A stretch of DNA of 64,000 nt from Ariolimax columbianus (lineage: Eukaryota; Mollusca; Gastropoda; Stylommatophora; Arionidae), in NCBI GenBank assembly GCA_036924085.1, contig JAVGWX010000004.1, positions 38,228,293-38,292,292 of the forward strand, given 5' to 3'. Within the stretch, counting starts at the first letter, position 1. Each line of letters starts with the position of its first letter. The translations under genes were made by a program, and so were the position numbers. The notes beneath the pieces were generated by a model. The model was not told the origin of the DNA and did no database searches. It saw only the letters and a program-made list of their open reading frames with translations. Below, piece by piece: positions 11,346 to 41,639 of the stretch.

Positions 11346-12540
11346 GCCCCATGTTATTTTTTTTTATATTAATGTGTATGAGAGAGAGAATGAGAGGGAA
11401 AGCTGCAGCTCTGAATTTTCCGCTGACATCATTAGGTATCCATTTTCAGGTGGATTGACTAGGAGAGACAGTCATGTCATAAAAATACCATGACATACCC
11501 AATCTGTCAAACCAAATGCGACATGATTTTAACTTAGAATGTTGGGTTTGTAAATCCATGCTCACAATCCTTTGGGCACACATTATTATTTGATAAGTGT
11601 GATGTATTAATACTATTTGATAACTACTCAGAGAGAAGAGGGAGAATGAAGTTGTCTAATATTTTGAAACACAAATTCCTGGTTTATTAAATCTGCTGCT
11701 ATATTATTGTCTGAAAACTTCTGTGTATGAGAGTGAGAATTTATATGATATTCTAAATTTAGAAAAATATAATTTCTTCAAACTCTTGACTCCATCCCAT
11801 CCAAAACAGTAGACCATGGGATTTGATAGTTTGTGATAAAAAAAATCCAGCTTTATTTTAGAAAAAAATGTTTCCCAACTAAAACAACATTGTATTGCAT
11901 CCATAAGTAGGACAAGAAAGACTTAATCACAATGTAATTTTATATCAAATATGATAACCAGGTTGCCATATATAGCTAAATGTAAATCTGTGATTACTTT
12001 AATTCAATTGCCAAAGCAAAATTTACATTATAAATTTTAAGAAATAAAAAAAAGAATGCATCTCTTAGTGGTTGTTACGGATACTACTCTTGTTATTCGG
12101 ACCAATGCTATGTAATCCTTATAGTGGTGAACTTAAGAAACCTCGCATTGCACTGCAGCCAGAAGGATTCCAGTTCACCTTGTCAAGAACACCTCAGGAT
12201 TTAAGAAGAGCCACTGTAACCTGATACCAAAGAAACATCAAGAGATAAATCAGCGTAAGTAGCTTCAAACAACTGAATGGGGTAGCTAGTTCCATGTCAA
12301 ACCCTCATCAGTTGCCACTTACAACATGCTAGGCAGGTCATGGTGTTACTATTCTTTGCTCCCTGCTAATACGTAGAGCATACTCTTCTAGATGCGAGAA
12401 CAAGTCAGTAAGTAGGTCACAAACTGATATGGGATAGCTGGCAAATGTAGTTGATAGTTTCTACAGATGTCATTGGGTGGCAACGCAGCAACATCCAACC
12501 TTATGATTACTGTAGGTAGCAAATGCTAGGTGTCCCATAC
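11346..12540. other. Intergenic, no recognised element
   Basis: Mixed AT-rich sequence between SMYD4 and a mariner relic. A short stretch near 12150 (CTCGCATTGCACTGCAGCCA) recurs near 22142 (CTCGCATTGCACTATAGCCA), suggesting an unnamed old repeat. Confidence 0.3.
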
Positions 12541-12556
12541 GCAGCTCAGATACAAG

Positions 12557-13002
12557 ATGGCGCCTGTGTTTGCAGAATGTACAATCAAAGAACAACATGC
12601 TGTTGTGCAGTTTTTATGAGCAAAAGAACTCTCTTCAAGGGATATTCATAAAGGGGTACTTAACTGGGTCAGCAAATTTTGTTCAAGGCCGCTTACAAAT
12701 AATTGCTGATGAAGCCAGACCTGGTCATCCTGTTCAGATTGCAACAGAAGCATCTGTGTGGTGAGTGGAGAAGATGATAGACAGTGCAACAACTGCAATG
12801 GACAATACACGTGGTTTAGCCTACAGCATAATGCACGATCCCACCTTGGAGGGAGACTTTCGAGAATGACAAAGTTGTTGAGCGTGAAGTGCGAATGTGG
12901 CTGAGACAGCAGACAAAAGACTTCTTTGCTGCAGGTTTTGCTGCACTGATAAAGAGATGGGATAAGTGTATCAAAGTTGGTGGAAATTATGTTGAGAAAT
13001 AA
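12557..13002 (+). pseudogene. Second mariner-like transposase, internally deleted
   Basis: Starts MAPVFAECTIKEQHAVVQFL, a mariner-type N-terminus, with a stop soon after. The middle reads DEARPGHPVQIATEASVW, similar to the linker between HTH region and catalytic core. It then jumps to WLRQQTKDFFAAGFAALIKR and VGGNYVEK before a stop, the usual mariner C-terminus. Most of the DD(D/E) catalytic core is missing. It differs from the family at 1702-2352. Confidence 0.7.
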
Positions 13003-13019
13003 GCGAAAATGTCAGTGCA

Positions 13020-14080
13020 ATAATGAATGGTTTTCAAGTTCTTAACGCAATTCAGTTTTTAAAAAAGTGTTACAAATACTAAGTTTGTTTTCCTCGCAGA
13101 ATTGTATCAGTCTTTCTCCTCTTTCATTCTTTGTTCCAATTCCATATTTTCCCGCAATGTTTTTATATTCTCTCTAGTAAAACAAGGTAATCATATATGC
13201 TTCATCAAAGCACGTTCCATACCACAGAAATGGTAGATCTAATTGTTAATAACTATGAGGAAGTTCTTCCACGATAATGTGTACTTTTAGAGACGCGTCA
13301 CAAAAATACGTCTTGACAACAGTTTACTAAATCTAATGGAAAAAATCATATGGATACAAACTTCCCTGAAGCAAATTCCATGGAAAAAAACTTCTAGAAA
13401 TAGTGTAATGGTAAATGTGCCACAATTATGATCACATTTCTTCATTCTTGTACATTGATTTCCCATAGAAAACACCATAACGGGAGGGCCATCGTAGATA
13501 CGACTGACCATTCGCCATCTTGGTAACACAATTATTATTTCTATATAGCCATGTATGACCTATTTACCAACTTGCCCTCATATATTGTAATAGAGACTAA
13601 TCAGAAGCTTATGAAGTAAATGAAATCAATCCAGTAACCACCACTGAAAGAACATATACTAGTTTGGTGAAGGATTCTTGCCAGGCCAACAGGAGTGGTG
13701 GTACTTTCTTCATATTCTAGCAATCATGATAAATGAAATTAACAAATAATTTGTAACATTAACTTCAATTGTAACAAATATAATCTTTTTCCTTTTCTCC
13801 GAACATTCTCTCATATTCAGTATTTATTGCTAAGGACTGTTTGTTTGATGTTGTGATCAGCAGCTTGGATTTTTGATCACATCATTAAAGCATGATGTAT
13901 TACTTATATTTCTTCATTTCCAAACTACATATACATTCCTAGCTGTAAACATGAAACAAATAGTCAGAATAGCTTGTACTGGCCTAACAAATGGAGAGAC
14001 GGGACAGTTAATACTATTTATCTCTCATAATTTGAAAGGTAAATCAGTTTATTCTTTGTGAAGGGGAGGAAGACTAATGT
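13020..14080. other. Intergenic, no recognised element
   Basis: AT-rich with short open frames only. CGCCATCTTGGTAA at 13514-13527 resembles an inverted CAAGATGGCGCC at 12553-12564, which may be a trace of the second mariner's ends; I could not confirm this. Confidence 0.3.
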
Positions 14081-14084
14081 CTGG

Positions 14085-14540
14085 TTAAGAAAAATATACT
14101 GACCAAGACCCTCACCTCGGTTTCCTAGTAGCCCTCCCTGGAAACGGGCTGTTTTCATGGCAGCCTGGTTTTTTTTTGGTTTTTTTTGCGTTCACCTTAT
14201 TTCTCTAATCCCCAAGGCGGTGTGCGTTGCACTATGGTTTTTATTTTGTGCCTGTGTGATGGATTGAACCCAGCACCTTCGGATTGTGAGCCGTGCCACT
14301 AGGCCACGCCGTCCCTGGCAGCCTGGTTAACGAGGTGAGGGATGAATGTGCTCTCCGTAGTAGTGAGTGACATGCAGATGAAGCCAAGCATAGCTAGCAC
14401 AACCACCTGGAGGACCCCGGTTCACCTTCATCAGCATGCTCGGGGTGTGAGGAAAGCTACTGCAATCCGCCACTTAATGTCCGTTTCAGGGCACACAAAA
14501 GAGTAACCTACTCATTGTGGGCATTCGTAAACAACAATTC
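14085..14540 (+). mobile_element. SINE-B copy, interrupted by SINE-A
   Basis: Contains the SINE-B blocks in order: AGACTAATGTCTGGT, CTGACCAAGACCCTCACCTC, CCCTGGAAACGGGCTG, GATGAAGCCAAGCATAGC, CGCCACTTAATGTCC and CATTGTGGGCATTCG. A SINE-A lies at 14171-14315 between two copies of TGGCAGCCTGGTT. Confidence 0.82.
14171..14315 (-). mobile_element. SINE-A nested in SINE-B
   Basis: Flanked by the 13-bp duplication TGGCAGCCTGGTT (14158-14170 and 14316-14328). It reads tail first on the plus strand (T run, GCGTTCACCTTATTTCTCTA) and ends with the tRNA-like head GACGGCGTGGCCTAGTGGCA in antisense. The core is partly deleted. Confidence 0.9.
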
Positions 14541-14571
14541 TTTGTGAATGAAACAGGACTACAGACCTGAT

Positions 14572-14830
14572 ATGTACTTTAACTTAACGTCTTTATACTG
14601 GTTTAGGAGATCATGCAGTTTGTATAGAATCAGTTTCCCTTAATCCAGCTGATCTAAAAATACACATGAGCATTCAATCTATTCTTGATTATATTAATTG
14701 AACCTGTCTCCATGATTTTCTGTGGTATCAATATTTCCTGGTATCTAATCTGGACCTTTCTTTAACTAATTTGTGTGCCCTGTTGTTCTTGTAAGCGGCT
14801 GTGTTTAGAAAAACCTTGATTCTTGATTCT
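14572..14830 (-). mobile_element. CR1 3' end
   Basis: Starts AACTTAACGTCTTTATACTG, the CR1 3' terminus in antisense, and continues with the sequence for the end of the reverse transcriptase (as at 5250-5500). Degenerate. Confidence 0.7.
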
Positions 14831-14884
14831 AGGCACCAACATCATCCCATAAGTGCTCTGTGATTCGTTCTCCATCCAAGTGTG

Positions 14885-14904
14885 TATATATATATATATA
14901 TATA
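14885..14904. repeat. (TA)n microsatellite
   Basis: About ten uninterrupted TA units next to a CR1 end. Confidence 0.9.
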
Positions 14905-15102
14905 CTCAAGCGTCCTAGTCAGGTGTTGATTTTGTGTTCTTCGAATCTTTCCAGACAGAACACACTTTCTTCCTTAATCACTCCCAGATCTATCATCTTC
15001 TGCACATATGCATTTTCACGACCCTCTGTCTCTTCATCATTCTGTAGACTGTCCATGAATGCCCTTATCAACTAACCCTGTCTCTCATCATCACTGCGTC
15101 AT

Positions 15103-15600
15103 TCACCACAGCTCATCCTGCCACTGCATCAGCTTTTCATTGCCCCAGACGTCTGCATGTCCCGGGCAGTAGATCCATGTAACACCTTGTATACCAGAGT
15201 TGTTCAGAAGAGAGGCATGTTCTATTTTACGGAGCATGCCCTGTGAGTCTGACAATATCACTGCTTGTGTCACCAACCAAGTCAGGGCCGATGTTACCGT
15301 CTCAATCTCCATCCTCATATTCGATGTGACGGTAGAGTAGGCAGCGGATTTCTCACCCATCTCCTTGCTAATTTGGTAGCCGACGAAACCCCAACTGCAC
15401 TTGTTTGCATCTCTGCTGGTGGAGGAGTCATCTGTGTACAGAATTGGGTCTTGTAGTCCTGAGTGTTGCTGAATCAGCTCCTGTATTGAAGGTCCTGTCC
15501 TAGTGCTGCCCCACTCGCGACACTCTCTGCTCAGTTGTATCACCACCCTTGTCAGGGAGCTCTCGTTGCTCACTTCTACCCATTCACTACTTCTTCCAAT
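15103..15600 (-). mobile_element. LINE-N5 fragment with RNase H
   Basis: The minus strand reads RVVIQLSRECREWGS, then ILYTDDSSTSRD (RNase H start, with the usual YTDGS altered), MRMEIETVTSALTWL (catalytic Glu region), AVILSDSQGMLRKIE (Asp region) and WIYCPGHADVWGNEKLMQWQ (final His region). Length and spacing fit a LINE RNase H domain. The RVI...ECREW block recurs at 42145-42190, placing both in one family. It ends about 125 bases from the JMJD7 stop. Confidence 0.75.
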
Positions 15601-15724
15601 GCACAGATCCTTATCAGTTAGAAAAACCTGTTATAGTCTAATTTATGTTCAACAAGAAATCACTCTAAACTATAGCAAACATCAAAACTCTCACACTTTA
15701 AATTATTCACCTCACTTTAACAGT

Positions 15725-34630
<18,906 letters not shown>

Positions 34631-34639
34631 CTGAAAAAT

Positions 34640-36725
34640 AGATGAGTGATTTAATGAACAACAAAGATGAAGAACATTCTCTTTATGGGGATGGGGAAGT
34701 GTGGCACTGTGTGTGTCGGTGTGTAAACACACTTTATGTTGAATTCTTAGTTCTTAGTCGACCTATACTTCTACAGGGGCAGATGCCTCTGTGCAGGTGT
34801 CAGCTCTGGTATGAGCTTGATGTAGCCGGGAGAAGGGTATCCTGTTTAGTGGGCTAGGCTCGGGCAGCTTAATACTCTGCTGCGTTGGGACATGCGCTTA
34901 CAGAGGATGGTTAACCGATGTGCAAGTCCATCTCAATAGACTCAAACAACAGAGCAAAGTAGACCCGCAGCCTGTTAGGCACCATCTATGTTTATCTAAA
35001 CAAACCACCTATTCATGGGCGGTGTTATGCCATGTCACACAGTTAGTCATCTCTTGCAACATGCGCTCTATGAAGCAGTGGTGCTATTCTTGTCTTTTTC
35101 ATCCACTAAGACCCCGGCAGACACTCGGGTTATGTTGAATTATTTCAAATTCTTTTCTTCTACAAAAAAAAACATGACAAATAGTTTGCGTGTACGAAAA
35201 AAGTGATAAACAGAGAGTACTACTCAGGCATTTAGTAAGACTATTTTAGGTGGCCAGACAGGGTTCCAGCCATTTATTCTAGAGATACGGGTTTAAAATC
35301 TTTTATGGCAAGTGTTTTACCTATTACAGGTAAAATAAAAACTGAAAGTCTGCATTCTGCACTGCCACTGCAGGGAGAAGTGGCCTTTTATCTCAACCCT
35401 GTAAAGTTTACCTCAGCAATGGAAATTAACACCCATAATGATAGTTTTTCTTCTCTTAATTATTCTTCTTTTTCTTCTCTCTCAAATAATCACATCTATT
35501 TCCCCTCATAAATTTGGCAGTCCATCTTGTAATAGTTATGATGGATAATGAAACTGCAGAAAACAAGAAATACATTTATATATCATAATGAAAATCTGCT
35601 CCTGAAGTCAAATACTTGAATGCTAAAATCATTTTCTCTGTTGAAAAAAAAAATTCTTTGAACAGTGAATAAACCGTCCAATTAATAAATAAAGCTTCGA
35701 ATTTAAGTAAAGCTAAATTAACTGGTACTCAAACAATAAATTGTATCAGGTAATGTTAATTTAATATTTTTTGGCAGACGAATATCCACTGGTCCACATA
35801 TCCACCCAGCATCTGTTAGCCTCTGGAATATGCGATCGTCTATTTTTGGGACTGGTGGTGGTGGAAGCGTAAATTAAGAGCAAGGTAGACCCGCAGCCTG
35901 GCAGAGGCCATCTATGCCGCTCCACTAACCACGACCTGATGTTATAGCCACACAGTCCCCTTTTTGTGATATATTCTCTGTGGGGTGAGAATCTCTAGAA
36001 AAATTTGAGTACATTTTAAATTGTTTTTTAAATGTTGTTATGCCTACTCTTCAATTTCCAACTCAGAGATCAGGACCTTTTTGTTTATCTGCTGCAATTG
36101 TTCTTACAGTTGTAGACGGTATTCCAAGTTCACATTCAATATTTATTTCTCATTCGTCAACTTATTAGTAAAAAAAAAATGACTTTATTTATTTGATCGT
36201 TACCAAAGTGAAGATTACTCTTTAAGTCTAAACTTTCACGTTTGATGACTTGACACACACTGAGGTTGTTTCAAAACTAAAGTAAGTAAAACACAATTGA
36301 TGCAGTACTCTCACTAAGGATGTTGCTATACATAAACTGTGTAAATAAAATTTCAGTTTAAAATTCAATGTTTCTGCCCATCTGTTATCATGTTGTATAG
36401 ATGCAAAAAATTATAAAAGTAAAGCTGTTGTATGTTTTGCATACTGTGGCAATGCTAATGCATTAAACCAATCCTACAAAATCAAACTGGAGATACTATA
36501 CTACAAAAATACAAACCCCCAATGATAAAATAGTGGTGTTAAATCATGGAAAGCAAATATGTGAAATATGTGTGAAATGATTGATAGCAAAGACTGCAGA
36601 TAACAAGGACCTACCATATTGAGATTTAAAATTTCAATATAATGTGTGTGAAGCTCCCTTGTAACGTAATAGAAGAAATCACTAAGCTTAAACATTTTAT
36701 TTACATCTAATATCTTTTACTTTCA
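34640..36725. other. Upstream of JMJD7, with two copies of an unnamed repeat
   Basis: AGACCCGCAGCCTG followed by an ACCATCTATG/GCCATCTATG stretch occurs at 34962-34992 and 35888-35920, with loosely similar flanks ending GTCACACAG/CCACACAG. No other element, promoter or exon is recognised. Confidence 0.4.
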
Positions 36726-36726
36726 G

Positions 36727-36892
36727 CCAACAACAACAATGCACACAAAAAAACAGTGAGTTATCACCTCTCATCTCAGATGACAATAGTTCAAACGATG
36801 CATCAAAACTCATGTCTTTGCACCCAGTCAGTGCAAAAATACCAAAATGTCCTATAAGAAAAGAACTTGTTTGTAAACTTTGTGAAGAATAA
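36727..36892 (+). CDS. Possible terminal exon of an unknown gene
   Basis: A good acceptor (TATCTTTTACTTTCAG) is followed by 54 open codons: QQQQCTQKNSELSPLISDDN, SSNDASKLMSLHPVSAKIPK, CPIRKELVCKLCEE, stop TAA at 36890-36892. It ends with a C...CxxC arrangement. Codon use looks less random than the surroundings, and an ATTAAA lies about 50 bases on. I do not recognise the protein and found no partner exon, so it may be chance or a transposon piece. Confidence 0.25.
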
Positions 36893-37074
36893 CAGTTTGT
36901 ATTGCATTAGATCAGTAAAAAGAAGATTGATTTCTGATTAAATGAATGTTAATAATATTTAGCGAATTAAACATAGATGGTAGATGGTAAGGACAATTAA
37001 TTCAGCAAGTCTATGACATAAAAAGAGAAGTAAGACAAGGATGTGTTGCTTCCTCAGATCTATTATACTATATT

Positions 37075-37310
37075 TACTTTACTTAACATCTTTATACTGG
37101 TTTACAAGACTCTCTGCAAAGTATGTATACAACCAGTTTCTTTTACATTCGCTTGATCTTAAAAAAAAACTATGCACATCCAATCTATTCTTCAATGCAT
37201 TAATTGACCCTGTCTTCACTACTTCCAAGCATTCCCCTCTCTCTGACTAAAAACATATTTTCTAATATCTAATTTGGACTATTATTTAATTAATTTGTAG
37301 CTGGTGAGTG
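37075..37310 (-). mobile_element. CR1 3' end
   Basis: Antisense of the CR1 terminus: ACTTAACATCTTTATACTGG, CAACCAGTTTCTTTTACATT, CCAATCTATTCTTCAATGCA. Decayed. Confidence 0.75.
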
Positions 37311-37404
37311 ACCATGCTCAAAACCCATGGGGGACTGGTGAAGACCCCATAACGCATTCTCGTTCGTGAACCTCACTGGGCTGGACACATGCATTTGACA
37401 CCTA

Positions 37405-38270
37405 GCGTCTGCTCATCATGTCCTTTGCAGAACGTCGCTCTCACAACAGCTGATCTGTAAGACTCGATCTCTAGCCAGAACTCCTGCCTCTGTCAATGTC
37501 ATCTTCAGGACATCCGTGATGTCTTGTGTCCACCTTCTCCTTGGTTTGCCTCTGCCCCATTTTCCAGGCCCTATAACCTTTAGTATTGTTCTCTTCAGGC
37601 CATTATGATGTTTGATGTGGCCAAAATATTTTAGTTTTCTAGACAAGATATTGTTTACTAACTAATTTTTCTTTATATCCAGTTCTTGTAGGATATCTGC
37701 CTTTTTCCTTTTCGCTATCTAAAGTACTTTGAGCACCCTTCGGTAGCATATTAGTTCAAAAGATTCAATTCTTTTCTTAAGTGTTTGTGTGGTGGTCCAC
37801 GTTTCACATCCGTACGTTGCCACCGGAAAGATGTAAGTTTGCAGGATTTTTATGTCCGTCATTTTATTAGAGTTCTGCCATTATTTTCTCATTTTATTCA
37901 ACCTCTGCATTACCATAGCCATTCTCCATTACCTTCAGGCAATCTCCCTTGTTGCTTATAATTGAGCCAAGGTATTCAAAACTTACTGTTGATCTAGAAT
38001 AACTTTAGGTTTGATCTTTGTCTTTGCTGTGCTCATTATTTTAGATTTACTTATAATCAGGTATAGATTTTGTTCTTTGCTGTGTTGTTTTACTGACAGG
38101 ATCATCCATTCCAGTCCTGCGCGCTCTTAGAGAGAACAACTGTGTCATCTGCATATCTGAGCTCTGGTATTTCATTCCCACCGATTTAATGTTTAATGGC
38201 TCGAACTTGTCATACTTTCCATTATTTTTTACATTTCTCACAAAGCTGAATGTTGATGCCACCTGATGAC
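37405..38270 (-). mobile_element. RTE-type LINE, end of reverse transcriptase
   Basis: Minus strand: SVGMKYQSSDMQMTQLFSLR (near 38170), then SRKLKYFGHIKHHNGLKRTI, GKWGRGKPRRRWTQDITDVL and EAGVLARDR to 37416. This is the order of RT thumb and C-terminus in RTE elements. Frameshifted. Same family as 46595-47420. Confidence 0.75.
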
Positions 38271-38279
38271 AGCTTTAGA

Positions 38280-38540
38280 AACTACCAACTACCTTTTTCA
38301 GCTATTCCATATCAGATTGTGACCTACTTTCTGGATTACCCATGTATATGTGATTTACCACCATGTTATAATGCGTGAAGATATTGCAATAAACTTTTTT
38401 TTTTAAATATGGGTTATATATTTATTATATATTGATTCTAGTGGAGATGTCAGACCTCCTACCATGCGATGTCAGCTAGGTGGTGAATAACTGAATGTCC
38501 TCTGTTTTCAAAGGATAGCTGTAAAGCAAATACCAAATTA
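38280..38540. other. No recognised element
   Basis: AT-rich, no coding or repeat signal. Confidence 0.3.
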
Positions 38541-38544
38541 ACAA

Positions 38545-38685
38545 ACGTGAAATGCAAATATCGCAGTCAAGCTGTAAACTAGTGATACAATGCATTGTAT
38601 TATTCGGATTACATCCTGCTATTTGCAAAGCTCTGTTCAGGGCTTTGTTGCAGGAGATTGAGAGCGAACGCAGAAGAAGAAGAAC
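38545..38685 (+). mobile_element. SINE-C, 5' truncated
   Basis: GCAAATATCGCAGTCAAGCT (core end), GTTCAGGGCTTTGTTGCAGG and GAGCGAACGCAGAAGAAGAA (tail). Confidence 0.78.
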
Positions 38686-38689
38686 AAAT

Positions 38690-39700
38690 ATGAACCAAAA
38701 GAAGGCAACCCTTCCATCATGCAACGACACAACAGGCCAATCACATATTCTAGCATGAATTCTGGATTACGATTTTTGCAACATTTAATATTATTAGCAT
38801 AGCCGGAAAGGAGAATGAGCTCATGGAAGAAATGAAGTTATAAGAGACCATGAATAAGACCGGAACAAAGCCAAGAAGAAAGCAGAAGGAGTTGTGTGGC
38901 GCTTTTTCTGACAAATCCCAAGATAGAAGAGGAGTGACTAAGTAAAAGTATATAATATATTGATTATTGTATAAACAGTTTCGTCGAAATTCGAAATTAC
39001 ATAGACCGTAAAAACGGACAAGAGCTAAACATTAAAATTAATTAATCTTACATACAAAACTACTACTACTACAAATAGTTTTTCAATTCTGTCAATTAAA
39101 TGCACATTGGTGATTAGGACTACCTAATAGTTACAATAGTTAGTCTAACCAGTAACTGTATGATAGCTGGTTGAAGTGGTTGCACGGTTAGACGCAACTG
39201 TAGAGATGGCCAGCGGACACTCATGACACTGAATTGATACTGATAGTAGTGATAGTCATCATAGTGATAGATTGCATTTTCATTTGCTCATTTGCTCGAC
39301 TGAAAACAAGTCAACAAGAACAGTGCTTAAAACCACCAGAGACATTATAATTAAATTACCAAGTGGCAATTTAAACCTCTATTAACACAGAATGACGATA
39401 TAAAATAGAACTGGTAAATCTTGGTTTAATCCATGTCGATAAAACTTTTGTTACTTTCAGGATAATTTCATATACATTTTTTTCGTTTTTCGGTAACATT
39501 TAGAGTTTGAATTTACAACTGAATTGTATGTTATAAAAGTAGCCAGGGCTTTTGAAACTACTTTAGAGCTGCGAAACAAAAGGACGAGAACAATACACTG
39601 TATATGATTCTAATATGATGTCATGGGAATAGGATAACGAAAAACTATAAATTTAAACATCAATCAGTCAGTAAACTCACATCTTGATGTTTGTTTTATT
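38690..39700. other. No recognised element
   Basis: AT-rich intergenic sequence between JMJD7 and NUP35. No long frame or known repeat. Confidence 0.35.
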
Positions 39701-39704
39701 TTAT

Positions 39705-39915
39705 TATTTGCGTTCGCCTTATCTTTCTACTCCCCAAGGCGGCGTGCGTTGCACTGTGTTTTTATTTTGCGCCTATCCGCCCATTGCATCCTACTTCGGC
39801 ATTCATTTTATGTAAGGTTCTGCTTGCTCCTGCATTTTCTAAGAGTTTGCTTCCCCAAGGTAACGGCCGGTGCTGTGATGGGGAGCGAACCCAGCACCTC
39901 TCGGCTGTAAGCCGT
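39705..39915 (-). mobile_element. SINE-A copy
   Basis: Plus strand: TTGCGTTCGCCTTATCTTTC, CCCAAGGCGGCGTGCGTTGC, CCCATTGCATCCTACTTCGG, TAACGGCCGGTGCTGTGATG. The first ~25 bases of the tRNA-like head are missing. Confidence 0.85.
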
Positions 39916-39944
39916 GTCAAGATATGAGTATAAAGATCTAAAAA

Positions 39945-40360
39945 GATGAACTGCTTCACAAATGATGTAGAGAATAGAGGAGCTGGTATCCTTGCATCAT
40001 ATCCTGAAAACTTTTGTGAGACAATGAATATTCCCACTTGTAAACTCTGCTCAAACTATACAACTGAGGTTCAAGCATTTGAACAATCAGCGAATATGAT
40101 CTATAACAACAGTTTTCACTGACCCGCGCTAGTCATCATTATAGATGCACAATGTGTACTGCAAGCTCTCAAGGGTGACAAACTCCTGCACCTGGATATG
40201 AACTATGCAAGGTAGCTAACAGAAAGTTACCACCCCATTGTGGTGTACCGGGGAACGAGAAGTCAGTTAGTCTTGCAAAAAAAAAAGAGAAGACGTTGTG
40301 AACAACGAAACATTTGAATCACTATTTTTTTTTTAAAGAATTATTCAGACTGTCAGAAGA
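39945..40360 (+). mobile_element. LINE RNase H remnant
   Basis: Reads ENRGAGILASYPENFCETMN, TTEVQAFEQSANMIYNNS (catalytic Glu region), IIIDAQCVLQALKGDKLLHL (Asp region), then a broken final block. This is the beta-strand and active-site order of a LINE RNase H with stops and frameshifts. Confidence 0.55.
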
Positions 40361-40394
40361 GAACAGATCCCGATAGCATAGTTAATTGCCCATC

Positions 40395-40672
40395 ACATGC
40401 GATGATGGCGACACCATCAGACGGGTTTGTCTTTAATGTAACTTGTGATGTATGGGGATTATAGTGAGAAGGAACTGCGATAGTCATCAACCTCACTCTC
40501 TAGTTTCGAGCTACCTTTGGTCCAGTGGCAAGAGTCAAAACGACTGAAAGTAAATCATGGTGGTCACACCACCTTTAAAACTGGTTGTATACAGACTCTG
40601 CAGGGTCTTCTAAACCAGTATAAAGACGTTAAGTTAAGTTAAGTTAAGATAAGTTAAGTTAAGGCAAGGGCC
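40395..40672. repeat. Unnamed repeat I and a CR1 tail
   Basis: 40395-40560 is similar to 49440-49670 (shared CCAGTGGCAAGA, CAACCTCACTC and AAGCTACC/GAGCTACC blocks). 40575-40672 is the last 60 bases of CR1 (AACTGGTTGTATACAGACTC, GTATAAAGACGTTAAG) followed by TTAAG units. Confidence 0.6.
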
Positions 40673-40679
40673 ACTTTAA

Positions 40680-41110
40680 AAGCTTGTGGGATTCGATCGC
40701 CCACCCTTTTTGTGCACGACAATCACACCCTTCGCCCGACAGGAACAGATCACCATTCTTCAGGACAGGGTACAACAGTACTTACTCCTTTTATAAATGC
40801 CTCCCTGTCTAAGGCTTTACAAAATGGATGGCTCCATGTTTTCCTTCATGCATTTTATCCACTTCATCAATATCCATGTCTCTTTCTGGCTATTCACCAC
40901 TTTTTTGTTGCCACCTTATTTTCTTGCCATGCCTGTTTTAATGTTTGATTCCACCAGGCAGTTACTAAAACATCCACCTAATGGTCCAGCTCGCGATGAA
41001 CAATGTTAGCTGTAAACATGTAGGAGCGGCTACTTTTCATCCTATATAATTGGTTGGTCAACAAAGCCCATGCAGATTAGCTCTGGAAGCTGCCGTATCG
41101 AGACTTGTTG
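40680..41110. other. No recognised element
   Basis: Short open frames only, no match I can name. Confidence 0.3.
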
Positions 41111-41114
41111 TTTT

Positions 41115-41440
41115 GAATGCTCATAATGTGAGCAGGTTTACTCTTGTGTGCGCCCTGAAAAGGATGTTTAGTGACGGGTTGCAGTAGCTTTTTCTCACCT
41201 CTCGGGCGTGCTGGTGAAGGTGGACCGGGGTTCTCCTGGCGGTTGGGCTATGCTTTGCTTCATCTGCGTGTCGCTCACTACCATGGGGATCATGTCGATC
41301 AGCCACCCCCGTTAGCCATGCTGTTATGAATACAGCCCGTCTCCAGGGAGGGCTACGAGAAAGCTGAGGTGAGGTTCTTGGTACATTTTGCCTGATCCTA
41401 ACATGTCTGATCAGCATGTTGTGCCTTACCAGAGTCTTCC
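41115..41440 (-). mobile_element. SINE-B copy
   Basis: Antisense: ATGCTCATAATGTGAGCAGG, CTGAAAAGGATGTTTAGTGA, TTGCTTCATCTGCGTGTCGC, ACAGCCCGTCTCCAGGGAG. Near full length. Confidence 0.8.
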
Positions 41441-41449
41441 TCCCCGTCG

Positions 41450-41482
41450 TATCGAGAGAGAGAGGGAGAGAGAGAGAGCACG
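41450..41482. repeat. (GA)n microsatellite
   Basis: GAGAGAGAGAGGGAGAGAGA type purine run. Confidence 0.85.
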
Positions 41483-41639
41483 AATTAATGCAGGCCTCAG
41501 AGATCGAACTTCGAAAGGAACATCATTTACCATACACAACACGGAAGTCACTAAACGCTCTCCTAACTAGTATATCACGGTGCAAGAAGAACACAAAGAC
41601 AATTAAGATACACGTGTAACAGTTCCACGTAATGCCCCA

